Shown: positions 33,476 to 42,308, counted from the stretch's first letter. The stretch is 64,000 nucleotides of DNA from Succinimonas amylolytica DSM 2873 (GCF_000378405.1 NZ_KB899637.1:582699-646698); one strand, 5' to 3'. Translations and numbers: made by a program. Notes: a model not told the origin generated them from the letters alone.

Positions 33476-34420
33476 TTAGGCTCTTCCGAACCGGAAGGCT
33501 GCGTTTCCGCTAAGGTTGCGGGTTAAAATCTCGCGGGCGGTTGCAAATTCCTCGCCGATGAAGCCGAGGCGCAGGAGCCAGGTTCTCATCGCGAACTTAG
33601 GATTCTCATGCTGCTGTGGCTTTGGGCTTGCGGTTCTTACTTCCTTTGCCATCTCGCTTAAGGCCAGGCAAAGCTGAATGTAGCTCTTAAGCTGTCCGGC
33701 GTGGATGCCGTTCTGCTTTCCGCCTGCTGGTGCATCGAACTGGAAAAGTCTGAACTCAACCGTGCCCTTGGTGAAGGTGGCGTGGAGGTTAAGCATTCTG
33801 TAGCGTGATGCGTTGTAATGGTGGTCTCTGCCGTAGGTTTCACCCTGGCTGGTGTACCAGATGTCGCTAAGTTCTTCTTTTGTCTGTGGCTTCTTTTTGT
33901 TGAGCTCCTTAAGGAATCTTGGGTCTACCGTTCTGCAGTATCTTGCCATGCGGTGCTGGTCAAGCTTCAGGGCTTCGGCTAAAAGGCTCTCGTGGCTTGC
34001 CATCAGGTTCGCAAGGTTGCGCAGGGTCTTTGCGGTGTGGTCTGCCGCACCGATGTGGATGTGAACTCCGCATCCGCGGGTAGCGTCGCTCTTTGCTCCG
34101 GCCTTGCGAAGTCTTCTGCAAAGCTCCTGCAGGGTTTCGATGTCGCTGTAGTTAAGGATCGGGGTAACCATCTCACACTTGTGTGCGTCGTCGCCGGCGA
34201 TGCTTACATCCTTCTGGAACTTCCATTCGCGGCCTTCGGCGTCCCAGGCGCTAACCGTGCTGTAGCCGTTGCGGTAGGCGGTATCTTCAACCCTGTGTGT
34301 TCCGAAGAATTCTGCGGCAATCTTGGCGGCCTCGAGGCGGGTAATGCTGTTCATCTCAACTTCAACTCCGATGGTCTGGTTCTTGAGGTTTGCTATCTGC
34401 TTTAAGGTTTTTTCTTTCAT
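33476..34420 (-). CDS. Glutamine-synthetase-like amidoligase with phage C-terminal module
   Basis: From the ATG at 34420 a 314-aa protein. Residues about 1-240 match the GS-like amidoligase family (Amidoligase_2): TIGVEVEMNS, ETVTP-like CEMVTPILNY, CGVHIHIGAADHT and TVEFRLFQFDAP, which carry the metal/ATP-binding Glu and His residues. It should form an amide bond using ATP, on an unknown acceptor. The last 40 residues (LLRLGFIGEEF, ILTRNLSGNAAF) are not part of the ligase; they are shared with another phage gene at 34760-35476. Leader element copy 4 lies upstream. Confidence 0.78.
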   Translation of the reverse strand: MKEKTLKQIANLKNQTIGVEVEMNSITRLEAAKIAAEFFGTHRVEDTAYRNGYSTVSAWDAEGREWKFQKDVSIAGDDAHKCEMVTPILNYSDIETLQELCRRLRKAGAKSDATRGCGVHIHIGAADHTAKTLRNLANLMASHESLLAEALKLDQHRMARYCRTVDPRFLKELNKKKPQTKEELSDIWYTSQGETYGRDHHYNASRYRMLNLHATFTKGTVEFRLFQFDAPAGGKQNGIHAGQLKSYIQLCLALSEMAKEVRTASPKPQQHENPKFAMRTWLLRLGFIGEEFATAREILTRNLSGNAAFRFGRA

Positions 34421-34465
34421 TTTTGTGCCTTCTTTTTGGTTAATGTTTGTTCGTTTTGTTGTGTG

Positions 34466-34503
34466 TATATTCACTCTGAAGGCACACTATAGCAACTTAA
34501 TAA
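34466..34503 (-). promoter_or_regulatory. Start-associated element, copy 4
   Basis: On the minus strand TTATTAAGTTGCTATAGTG, with the AGAGTGAATATAC box. It precedes the amidoligase gene. Confidence 0.58.
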
Positions 34504-34545
34504 TCGATTATATTTCGATATTTGTTTTGTATATAAATCATTGAT

Positions 34546-34776
34546 TTACTTGCTATTTTTTACAATTCTACATACGTCTTCACCATATGCGATTCCAAGA
34601 CTTGAGCCCGTGTTCCATCTCACATGGATCGTTCCGATGTCGTCAACGAAGATCACTGTTCCTCGGGTTCCCGCAGGTGGGGCATGGTCATCATTCATGT
34701 GTACCAACTCAACCGCTGTCCCTGCGGGATAAGTTCTGCGGAGGTGCTCTATGATTTCTCTATTCGGAAAGTTCAT
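34546..34776 (-). CDS. DUF4314 protein (76 aa)
   Basis: A small SH3-like protein, MNFPNREIIEHLRRTYPAGT then GTRGTVIFVDDIGTIHVRW, the pattern of DUF4314 in gut phages. Function is unknown. The ATG at 34776 (GAGG upstream) lies inside the end of the previous gene with a 17-bp overlap. Confidence 0.75.
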   Translation of the reverse strand: MNFPNREIIEHLRRTYPAGTAVELVHMNDDHAPPAGTRGTVIFVDDIGTIHVRWNTGSSLGIAYGEDVCRIVKNSK

Positions 34777-35476
34777 CATGGACCTCCTCATTGTTTTCGG
34801 CTGATTCAGCTAGAGCGGTGGGGAGGTTTTCCTTCACCGTCTTGAAGGCGGAACTTCCATCAAGGTTCGTAAGCAGGATCTTGCGGCTCTTTTTGAACTC
34901 ATCGCCGATAAAACCCAGACGTAGCAGGAAACATCTGAAGGCGTACTTCTCGTTGTCGATATCTCGGACTCTTGCAGTAACTCGTTTCTGCTCGGTGCTC
35001 ATTTTGCAGATGGCGGCAATGAACTGGGTGTAAGCCAAGGCATGGTCGGGTGCCGGATCAATAAACCATGGGAAGGAAACTCTGTCCTCATGGATTTCAA
35101 AGGCCAGGTTATCAATCCCCAGAGCCTTGCGGATGAGCGCTCCTTTGGCATCAAGGAGCTTCTGAAGGTTACCTGTATTGACCTTGTCGGCAGGCATCTC
35201 AATGGTGAGGATATTCGGTTCTGGAACTTTAAGCTCTTTGTCTTCGGACTTATCGGCGGTTCCTTCAAAGCCTGCCTCGGCAAGTTCGTTTAAAAGTTCA
35301 CCCGGATCAACCTTATCATCGTAGACCAGATTGCCCTCCCTGGTAACTGTGAAATCGCCAATCTGATAGTTCATACTTGGGGTTCCCTGGTATTCAGCTT
35401 TGATCCCGGTAATCCTTGAGATAGCCTTGACCAGCTCCTTGCGCTCTGCGCCCTTAAGGTTAAATTTGATTTCCAT
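34760..35476 (-). CDS. Phage protein long annotated as virulence-related
   Basis: A 238-aa protein starting MEIKFNLKGAERKELVKAIS, like a family of gut Firmicutes phage proteins often labelled virulence protein without evidence. A middle part contains FEIHEDRVSFPWFI. The C-terminus (FRCFLLRLGFIGDEF, KILLTNLDGSSAF) repeats in the amidoligase two genes downstream. The role is unknown. It follows leader element copy 5, and its stop overlaps the DUF4314 start. Confidence 0.65.
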   Translation of the reverse strand: MEIKFNLKGAERKELVKAISRITGIKAEYQGTPSMNYQIGDFTVTREGNLVYDDKVDPGELLNELAEAGFEGTADKSEDKELKVPEPNILTIEMPADKVNTGNLQKLLDAKGALIRKALGIDNLAFEIHEDRVSFPWFIDPAPDHALAYTQFIAAICKMSTEQKRVTARVRDIDNEKYAFRCFLLRLGFIGDEFKKSRKILLTNLDGSSAFKTVKENLPTALAESAENNEEVHDELSE

Positions 35477-35513
35477 GGTTATGTCTCCATCATTATGTTC
35501 GTTTTCGTTAGGG

Positions 35514-35550
35514 ACATATTTGCTCTGTTAAAACACTATATCAAGTCAAT
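35514..35550 (-). promoter_or_regulatory. Start-associated element, copy 5
   Basis: On the minus strand AAATTGACTTGATATAGTG, then the AGAGCAAATATG box. It precedes the 238-aa gene and lies just after the methyltransferase stop. Confidence 0.58.
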
Positions 35551-35573
35551 TTGTGCAGATAAATTTACTATAT

Positions 35574-37238
35574 TTAGTGTTGTGGTTGTTCCTCCGGTAT
35601 TTCCACATCGGCATAGTTCAGCTTCTCACCGTCGCGGATTAGGAATACATCATCAGTGCAGCCGTTCTTCTGCTGAATGTATCTCTTTACCGCCACGTCT
35701 ACGAACTTAGGTTCAATCTCCACGCCGTAGCAGATGCGTTCCGTCTGCTCGCAGGCAATGAGCGTTGATGCTGAACCAAGAAAGCCATCAAGGACTATGC
35801 CGTTAGTCTGGGTGGAGAGTTTTACGAGATAGGCAATGAGCGGTACCGGCTTGCTGCTCGGATGCCCGAAACCGTCTTCCTTTGAATTCCTGATGCCGTC
35901 AAACTCAAACACCACGGTCTGCTTCTGATCGCCATACCACTTGTGGGTTCCGTCCTTGCGCCAGCCGTAGATGATCGGTTCCATGTTGTACTTCCAGTCT
36001 GTTCTTGAAAGAGGGAACCGCGGCTTCTTCCAAATCAAACCGGCACCAACCTTAAAGCCTGCATCCTCAAAGGCATCATAGAAAATGCGGGACTTGGAGG
36101 TGGCGTAGAACTCGTAGAAGGACGCATCCTTTGCCATGCTGTTTTTGAAGTTGGCAAAGACCTTCATCAGAAACTCATAGGCTGACTTGTCATCGAGATT
36201 GTCGTTTCTGATTTTGCCGGAGGCATTCTGTAAATCCACGAAGTACGGAGCATCGGTGCAGACAAGGTTTACCTTCACGTCCCCAAGCAGATTTTGATAG
36301 GTTTCCGGCAGAGTAGAATCACCGCAGATTACGGTGTGTCTACCAAGATGCCAAACGTCACCGGTCTTGGAGAAACACGGTTTCTGCAACTCTGCCTCTA
36401 CATCGAAGTCATCATCTTCCCCCTCAGCATCATTTGCAAAGAGCTCTGCCAGCTCATCCTCGGAAAAGCCCGTCATGGAGAGATCAAAACCTAAGTCCTG
36501 CAGTTCCTGCATTTCCACGGCCAGCAGTTCTTCATCCCATCCGGCATCAAGTGCCATGCGGTTATCCGCCAGAATGTATGCCTTCTTCTGCGCCTCGGTG
36601 AGATGGTCAGCAAAGACGCACGGTACTTCGGTAATGTTCTCAGCCTTGGCGGCGAGCAGTCGTCCGTGACCGGCAAGAACGTTATAGTCTTTATCTATAA
36701 TCACCGGATTCACAAAACCGAACTCCCTGAGAGACGAGCGGAGCTTGGTGATCTGCTCAGGTGAATGTGTACGTGCATTATTCACGTAAGGGATCAGCTT
36801 ATCGGTGCTGACCAGCTGAAATTCTGTAGTTGTTTTCATAGGGTTCCTTAATTCCCTTAAAGCCTCACCGTGCAGTCGGTGAACGTTTCTTATTCCGTAA
36901 TTCAGATCGTCTGCAATCTTCTCCCACGATTGACCTAGAACGTACCGTTTGACCAGCAAATCCTGGTAAACGTAATTATTTATCTTACGGATTGCTCGGG
37001 ATATCTCGCAGGTAACATTAACCAGATCAGCCATAGTCTCACAGAGTTCTTCCTGTAAATCCATAATCTTTTGGGTACATTCCTCAAGCTTGTAGTTCGA
37101 TGCCGTACTCTTCGGGGAATCAGAGTAAGTTACTGAGCAGTCGTTCACCAATGCCTTGTAATGTTCAATTTGCTCCTTGATTGTATCCACCCTGCGTTCC
37201 AGGTTAATGCCTCTCATCAAAAATTCTTTAGCGTTCAT
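35574..37238 (-). CDS. DUF1492-ParB-DNA methyltransferase fusion
   Basis: A 554-aa protein of three parts. Residues 1-about 132 match DUF1492, a sigma-region-4-like phage protein (YVLGQSWEKIADDLNYGI, VHRLHGEALREL). Residues about 140-265 are a ParB/Srx-like domain (LAGHGRLLAAKAE). Residues about 285-530 are a beta-type N6/N4 methyltransferase with catalytic TDAPYFVD (DAPY in place of DPPY) and SAM motif LDGFLGSAST. An AAGGA site precedes an internal ATG at 36838 that begins MKTTTEFQLVSTDKLIPYV, the usual start of the free ParB-methyltransferase. The two are normally separate genes; here the first lacks its own stop, so both fused and free forms may be made. Confidence 0.75.
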   Translation of the reverse strand: MNAKEFLMRGINLERRVDTIKEQIEHYKALVNDCSVTYSDSPKSTASNYKLEECTQKIMDLQEELCETMADLVNVTCEISRAIRKINNYVYQDLLVKRYVLGQSWEKIADDLNYGIRNVHRLHGEALRELRNPMKTTTEFQLVSTDKLIPYVNNARTHSPEQITKLRSSLREFGFVNPVIIDKDYNVLAGHGRLLAAKAENITEVPCVFADHLTEAQKKAYILADNRMALDAGWDEELLAVEMQELQDLGFDLSMTGFSEDELAELFANDAEGEDDDFDVEAELQKPCFSKTGDVWHLGRHTVICGDSTLPETYQNLLGDVKVNLVCTDAPYFVDLQNASGKIRNDNLDDKSAYEFLMKVFANFKNSMAKDASFYEFYATSKSRIFYDAFEDAGFKVGAGLIWKKPRFPLSRTDWKYNMEPIIYGWRKDGTHKWYGDQKQTVVFEFDGIRNSKEDGFGHPSSKPVPLIAYLVKLSTQTNGIVLDGFLGSASTLIACEQTERICYGVEIEPKFVDVAVKRYIQQKNGCTDDVFLIRDGEKLNYADVEIPEEQPQH

Positions 37239-38584
37239 TTGTTTTCTCCTAAATCTGCTTTAACCGCATCAATCAATGCGTTCTGAGTTAATTCCTTTTT
37301 CGATAATGCCTTCAGCACCCGTTCATCAATGGTTCCTTTGGCAATGATGTGCTGGATCACCACAGTGCCGGAGGTCTGACCCTGTCGCCACAGTCTCGCA
37401 TTGGTCTGCTGATACAGCTCCAGCGACCAGGTAAGACCGAACCACACCAGTGTCGAACCGCCGGACTGAAGGTTAAGTCCGTGACCGGCAGAAGCGGGGT
37501 GGATGAGTGCCACTGGGATCTTTCCGGCATTCCAGTCGGTGATGTCTTTCGAGGTTTTGATTTCCCGGACATCAAACCTCTTTCTGATCCTCTCAAGGTC
37601 GTGCTTAAACCAGTAGGCCACCAGAAGGGGATTGCCGTTGGCTGATTCGATGATGTCTTCCAGGGCATCAAGTTTTCTTTGGTGGAACTCCACGATGTTC
37701 TTGGTATCGTCGTAAATTGCTCCGTTGGCAAGCTGGCTGAGTTTGTTGGTAAGGGCTGCTGCGTTGGGAACGGTGATCTCCTCATCGGAAAGAGTCATCA
37801 CTAGCTCTGACTTAAGCCTCTCGTACTGCTTTCGTTCATCATCCGACAGCACCACCTCGTACTGGGTTGAAATCAGTTCAGGCATCGTGAGGTGGTCGGT
37901 ACACTTCATGGAGATGGTGATATCCGAGATGCGTCGGTAGATTTCCTCTTCAGCTCCTTCCCTCGGCTTGTAGGAAAACACCTGCTGGGCGTTCCTCTTG
38001 TCGGGCATGAAGTAGCATTCCCTGTATCTCGTGATGAACTTTCCTAAGCGTTCGCCCATGTCCAGCAATCTGAATTCAGACCACAGATCCATCAGACCGT
38101 TTGATGAAGGTGTACCTGTAAGACCTACGATACGCTTAACCTTTGGACGTACCTTCATCAGAGCTTTGAAGCGTTTGGCGGTGTGGTTCTTGAAGGAAGA
38201 CAGCTCATCGATAACCACCATGTCGTAGTCAAAATTACCGCTCTCGACAAGCCACTGGATGTTTTCCCGGTTGATGATGGTTATGTCGGCATTCTTTGCA
38301 AGTGCCGCTTTGCGTTCTGCCAATGTACCCACAGCCACGGCATAGGTTAGGTGCTTGAGATGTTCCCATTTGCTGATTTCCGTAGGCCATGAGTCTCTGG
38401 CTACTCGTAAGGGACCGATGATCAGTGCTTTGCTGATCTCGAAGGAGTCAAACATCAGTTCAGAGATTGCCGTCAGAGAAATTATCGTCTTACCCATACC
38501 AAGCCCCAGAAGAACCGCTGCCACATGGTGTTCTTCGATGTAGTTAATGGCATAAGCCTGATAATCATGGGGTTTGAAGTTCAT
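37235..38584 (-). CDS. SNF2-type DEAD/DEAH helicase
   Basis: A 449-aa superfamily 2 helicase. Walker A is LGLGMGKTIISL (near residue 28), Walker B VVIDELSSFK (DEL.S in place of DEAH), motif III GLTGTPSSNG, and the C-terminal motifs LIHPASAGHGLNLQSG and QTNARLWRQGQ (motif VI). Such phage helicases lie with VRR-NUC nucleases in the replication block and may act in replication or recombination. The start overlaps VRR-NUC by 20 bp, and the end overlaps the methyltransferase fusion by 4 bp. Confidence 0.88.
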   Translation of the reverse strand: MNFKPHDYQAYAINYIEEHHVAAVLLGLGMGKTIISLTAISELMFDSFEISKALIIGPLRVARDSWPTEISKWEHLKHLTYAVAVGTLAERKAALAKNADITIINRENIQWLVESGNFDYDMVVIDELSSFKNHTAKRFKALMKVRPKVKRIVGLTGTPSSNGLMDLWSEFRLLDMGERLGKFITRYRECYFMPDKRNAQQVFSYKPREGAEEEIYRRISDITISMKCTDHLTMPELISTQYEVVLSDDERKQYERLKSELVMTLSDEEITVPNAAALTNKLSQLANGAIYDDTKNIVEFHQRKLDALEDIIESANGNPLLVAYWFKHDLERIRKRFDVREIKTSKDITDWNAGKIPVALIHPASAGHGLNLQSGGSTLVWFGLTWSLELYQQTNARLWRQGQTSGTVVIQHIIAKGTIDERVLKALSKKELTQNALIDAVKADLGENK

Positions 38585-38846
38585 TCAGCATTCCTCCTAT
38601 CTGTTCAATTCCGTCAATCACATACACTCTGAAACCCAACCGCCTTAACATCTCATGCCTTGCTGCCTGCAGTGCTCTTGGCTTCATGCCTGGAGCTTTA
38701 AGTTCGGCAAAGGCACATACACCTCCTGGAAGCAGCACCAGGCGATCCGGCATTCCGGCAAAGGAGGGAGATACGAACTTCGCTGCTATGCCTCCTTTGG
38801 CTTTAACCATCACAGTCAGATGGTGCTCGATAAATTTCTCGTTCAC
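38565..38846 (-). CDS. VRR-NUC domain nuclease
   Basis: A 93-aa PD-(D/E)XK nuclease of the stand-alone phage type: PSFAGMPDRLVLLPGG holds the active Asp, and AFAELKAPG holds the ExK pair. Such enzymes cut branched DNA. Translation is coupled to both neighbours by short overlaps. Confidence 0.85.
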   Translation of the reverse strand: MNEKFIEHHLTVMVKAKGGIAAKFVSPSFAGMPDRLVLLPGGVCAFAELKAPGMKPRALQAARHEMLRRLGFRVYVIDGIEQIGGMLNELQTP

Positions 38847-39397
38847 AGGATGTCCTCCAAAGGATCTGCTAAATCGAAAGCTGCATAGACGGCTGAATAG
38901 AAGTTATCGATAGGCCGGCCTTTGTATGAACATACCGGTTTGCCCTGATTGCAGCTGACAAAGTGCTTATTTTCCGAATCGACCTTAATTTCCAGTAGCT
39001 TGTGTTTGTAAACAAGCCAGAACTGTTTGCGGTAGTATCCGCCATATTTCTGATTCCATTTTTTCTTGAGAAAATTCTTTCTGCGTTTGGCTCGATTCTT
39101 CATCTGACGCTCACGCTCCTGCGCCGCCAGAATATTTCCCTGCATAACGCCGGCACAGATACATCCGACTCTAAGCTCCTCGAAGTAAAGCAGGTGATCC
39201 ATCACATGGACGAAGCGAACCTTGCTGCAATCGCACAGCTCGCATGTTGCCAACGGTGCTTCTTCGTCATCCTCCCGTACATCGATTATTTCCTTGCAGA
39301 ACCATCCATCTAAAGGGGCTCCCCAATTTTTCAGTTTTTTCTGACATCTTGCGAGATAAAACTCGCTGTAAATCTCTTCCAATTTTCTCTCCATCAA
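38843..39397 (-). CDS. Cysteine-rich phage protein of unknown function
   Basis: A 184-aa protein. CELCDCS and a later CIC, with His in VHVMDHL, could bind zinc (residues about 52-80). A strongly basic segment follows (KNRAKRRKNFLKKKW), and the C-terminal third is beta-rich. Nucleic-acid binding is likely from the charge. It is first of the VRR-NUC-helicase group and has a noncoding 300-bp region upstream. Confidence 0.6.
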   Translation of the reverse strand: MMERKLEEIYSEFYLARCQKKLKNWGAPLDGWFCKEIIDVREDDEEAPLATCELCDCSKVRFVHVMDHLLYFEELRVGCICAGVMQGNILAAQERERQMKNRAKRRKNFLKKKWNQKYGGYYRKQFWLVYKHKLLEIKVDSENKHFVSCNQGKPVCSYKGRPIDNFYSAVYAAFDLADPLEDIL

Positions 39398-39702
39398 GAG
39401 GGTGCAGATTGCTGTTCCGCACCCCTGATTTTTAACCTAAGTGCAAGGTCGATCGACGTCTCCTATAAAACTCCTCTATATAGAAATATTTTTATTTATT
39501 TTTCCCTAAAGGACTTTTTATATACAACATTGATCGACATTGCATATCCTTGATTTATAAGGGTTTGTGCATTTTGATGGCAATGTCGTGCAATGTTGAC
39601 AGTTGTTCACAAAAGCATCGTTTTGGTCTTAAACCCCACTTTTGCAAATGACCTTGCAGACATTGACAGACCTTGCCACCCGCACACGCACTTTCTGATG
39701 AA
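39398..39702. other. Noncoding region with repeated CATTG/CAATG motifs, possible replication origin
   Basis: There is no gene in these 305 bp. An AT-rich core (39460-39520) is next to several related words: GACATTG at 39536-39542 and 39659-39665, CAATGTC at 39581-39587, CAATGTTGACA at 39591-39601, and two GATCGAC at about 39450 and 39533. An AT-rich stretch with short iterons directly downstream of the primase-helicase gene fits a phage origin. The 39-bp promoter element is absent here. Confidence 0.35.
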
Positions 39703-41976
39703 TCAGCTCATAAAATCATCACCGATTCTCAGTTTTAACCCCTTGTAGCAGCGCTTCCTTTTGATGGTAATTCGCTCAAATCCCGCACGATCCAAAGCCG
39801 CATAAAAGTCAGTTGTGCTGCGGGTGTATTCGCCCATTTCGGTACAATAACCGCGGTACGTCTGATACAGTTCTGAAGAACTTTCAGTGAATGAATCGCC
39901 CACCTCGCATTTATCCTCAAGGAAGTGTCCGAACCAGTTGTTCTGCTCCCGATATGCCTCAATGGCCTGTTTGACGCATGGGGGAACGGGAACCTTGAAG
40001 TCGAGCTCGATTGCCTTCCTCGCACCCTCGATAAGCCACGCCAGGATAGCCTCCCCGGCATTTTCGAAGAGGTATTTGGCGTAGTTTTTCCTGTCTCCCT
40101 CGCCCTCAATTTTGGCGTTGAACGGGATAACGATAAGTCTTCGCCAGATACCGTCATCAGAGGCACTCACCCTTGGCAGGTGATTGGTATAGAGCACCAG
40201 GGTGTGGCATGGACTGAAGGAGAAAGGATCCTTGTATTTCTTTTCTGCAAAGATCTTGTCAGTGGAACAGAGCTGCTTTACCACAGAGTCATTGAGCCTT
40301 GCTCCTTCCTGCATTTCTGAAGCTATAAGGAGTCGCTTTCCCTTGGCCTCGGCGAGTTCCGGTTTAATGTTCCTGTGGCACCCTGTGGTAAGGGCATCTG
40401 CTGAGATGTTGCCGCTGTAGGAACCCAGCACCATGGCTATGACGTTCCAGAAGGTGGACTTGCCGTTACGACCGATACCGAGTGCAATAAACAGAGCTTC
40501 CACCAGTACCATGCCGATGATGGCGATACCGCAGTTAATCTGAACGTACTCAATCAGCACTCTATCCCGGCAGAAAAACAGATTCAGCGCATCGTTCCAG
40601 AGCTTTTCTCCTTTATTGCCGGGGGACACGGCGGTCATCTTGGTAATGAAGTCATCCGGTGAATGTTCTCTCGCTCCGTTAATCCCTTTACGCAGGTCGT
40701 ATGTGGCTGTCGGCGTACACAGAACATAAGGATCTGAGTCCAGCTCGTTTGGTGAGATTTCCAGTTTTGGCCGAGCTTCTTTGAGTACAGCCGAGACGTT
40801 CTTGGATTCACGGCAGCGCATGGTAAAAGCCCGATAGGTGTTTGCGGCGTTTAGGGCATCAAGTGCCTCTGTCTGCTCATCGTTCATCAGACTGGCTGCT
40901 TTCTTTTTGGAAGTTGCGGTATCAAGAATTTCCTGAGCACCGCATTCATCCATGCGGACAAGAGCCTTCATGATTTCAACATTGGCTTCTTCCAACTGAC
41001 GTCTTGTGAGTTCATGAGCTACAGCTTGAGCACCGGACTCGGTTTCCTTCCAGTGGTTATCTACGTAGCGGATATAGTGAGTGGCCGGAGAGTAACGGAG
41101 TTCACAGGCAAAATATTTTGCCAGCACTTCAGCTTGACCTACATCGGAGTAGTCTTCTGGTTTGTAGCTGACTTCGGTGTTGTAGGTATCCGGATCAACG
41201 TATCCTTCCTGTTTTTGCACTCCGATAAAGAACCGTTGAGCACTGTGCCAGATTGTCTGCAGCTCATCATCGTGAAGTGGAGGACTGCATTTAGAGGCTT
41301 CTTCCAGAAAGCACTGATAGGCCTTGTCGGTATCACCGAATTTCTTGATGATCTTTCCGGCGTACTGGCTCATGGTGTTGTTGCGGTTTCCTTCTTGAAT
41401 TACCCGGTTGCCGTACTGCCCCTGATTAAGATCCTGATCGAACGGTGCCGCATTCTGCAGAAATTCTGTAAGGTTCATAAAGCCTTTATGGAGTTCCACC
41501 TTAGGATCTGATGTGCCGTAAAAGAACCTTGCGGCGTCAAGGGCGTTGGTGTCGAAATAAGGAAATATTCCGTTCACCACGGTTTTTAGATTTGCGTAGG
41601 CGGCATGGTCGGTTATGCGTTCAATCGGAAACAGAATATGGAACCTTGGGCGTGCAGACTTGTTTTCCTTCACCCGGTTGTGGTGCTGACTGTAATGAAC
41701 GAGAAAGGTGACGTTCGGAAATGCATGTGCAACATCATCCGGTGTAATCCAATCAGCAGGATTCTCTGAGTGGTCATTGTCGCAGTCCACCGGCAGACAG
41801 TCGCTGCTTATGAAATTATCCTTGCTGCGGTAGTTTCCCTTGTACTCGGCGCATACATAGTCACGGATTACAGCCGAAAGCAGACTCTTCTCGTCGGTTA
41901 CCTCGACGTGATTCGGATACAGACAGTTCCATTTGATGCCGATAACATTGGCACGGTAAAGATTGATCATGGCCAT
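39703..41976 (-). CDS. Phage primase-helicase (D5/P4 type)
   Basis: A 757-aa replication protein. The N-terminal primase-like part has DCDNDHSENPADW, HYSQHHNRVK and RPRFHILFPIERI. The C-terminal helicase of superfamily 3 has Walker A ALGIGRNGKSTFW (near residue 495), LLIASEMQEG and LVLYTNHLPRV. It primes and unwinds phage DNA. The start overlaps the 110-aa gene by 1 bp. Confidence 0.88.
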   Translation of the reverse strand: MAMINLYRANVIGIKWNCLYPNHVEVTDEKSLLSAVIRDYVCAEYKGNYRSKDNFISSDCLPVDCDNDHSENPADWITPDDVAHAFPNVTFLVHYSQHHNRVKENKSARPRFHILFPIERITDHAAYANLKTVVNGIFPYFDTNALDAARFFYGTSDPKVELHKGFMNLTEFLQNAAPFDQDLNQGQYGNRVIQEGNRNNTMSQYAGKIIKKFGDTDKAYQCFLEEASKCSPPLHDDELQTIWHSAQRFFIGVQKQEGYVDPDTYNTEVSYKPEDYSDVGQAEVLAKYFACELRYSPATHYIRYVDNHWKETESGAQAVAHELTRRQLEEANVEIMKALVRMDECGAQEILDTATSKKKAASLMNDEQTEALDALNAANTYRAFTMRCRESKNVSAVLKEARPKLEISPNELDSDPYVLCTPTATYDLRKGINGAREHSPDDFITKMTAVSPGNKGEKLWNDALNLFFCRDRVLIEYVQINCGIAIIGMVLVEALFIALGIGRNGKSTFWNVIAMVLGSYSGNISADALTTGCHRNIKPELAEAKGKRLLIASEMQEGARLNDSVVKQLCSTDKIFAEKKYKDPFSFSPCHTLVLYTNHLPRVSASDDGIWRRLIVIPFNAKIEGEGDRKNYAKYLFENAGEAILAWLIEGARKAIELDFKVPVPPCVKQAIEAYREQNNWFGHFLEDKCEVGDSFTESSSELYQTYRGYCTEMGEYTRSTTDFYAALDRAGFERITIKRKRCYKGLKLRIGDDFMS

Positions 41977-42308
41977 CAGTCTACAATCTCCTTTGATTCT
42001 TCCTCCAGAACCTTGACCACGAACTTCAAAGCCCGGAGCATAGTCTCAAGCTCGCAGTCTCCGCCCAGATAAAGTTCGAATTCGGCTGTGTTGCCGTTCT
42101 CGGCTCGGAATCTCTTCACGAACATGTCTGTTCCACCAAGATCTTTGATGCGAATGTAGGTGCGACCTCCGCAGCTGGCATTGCCTCCCTTAAAGCCGTT
42201 GGTGCCGACTTCAACTTCCAGTGTATTGGCGCTAGATACCTCACGGGTAAATGTAGAGAGCTTGGTTCCGTCCGGCAGAACCCTTGTCTTTTCCTTGATT
42301 GCAAACAT
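41976..42308 (-). CDS. Small phage protein upstream of the primase
   Basis: A 110-aa beta-rich protein (MFAIKEKTRVLPDGTKLSTF, RTYIRIKDLGGTDMFVKRF). Not recognised. It could bind DNA or the primase, judged only from its coupling (1-bp overlap). The conserved 39-bp element begins 51 bp upstream, so it starts the primase operon. Confidence 0.6.
   Translation of the reverse strand: MFAIKEKTRVLPDGTKLSTFTREVSSANTLEVEVGTNGFKGGNASCGGRTYIRIKDLGGTDMFVKRFRAENGNTAEFELYLGGDCELETMLRALKFVVKVLEEESKEIVD

Noticed and set aside
31839..35550. CRISPR-like array from the five repeated blocks
   Set aside because: The copies are hundreds of bases apart with genes between them and are not uniform in spacing.
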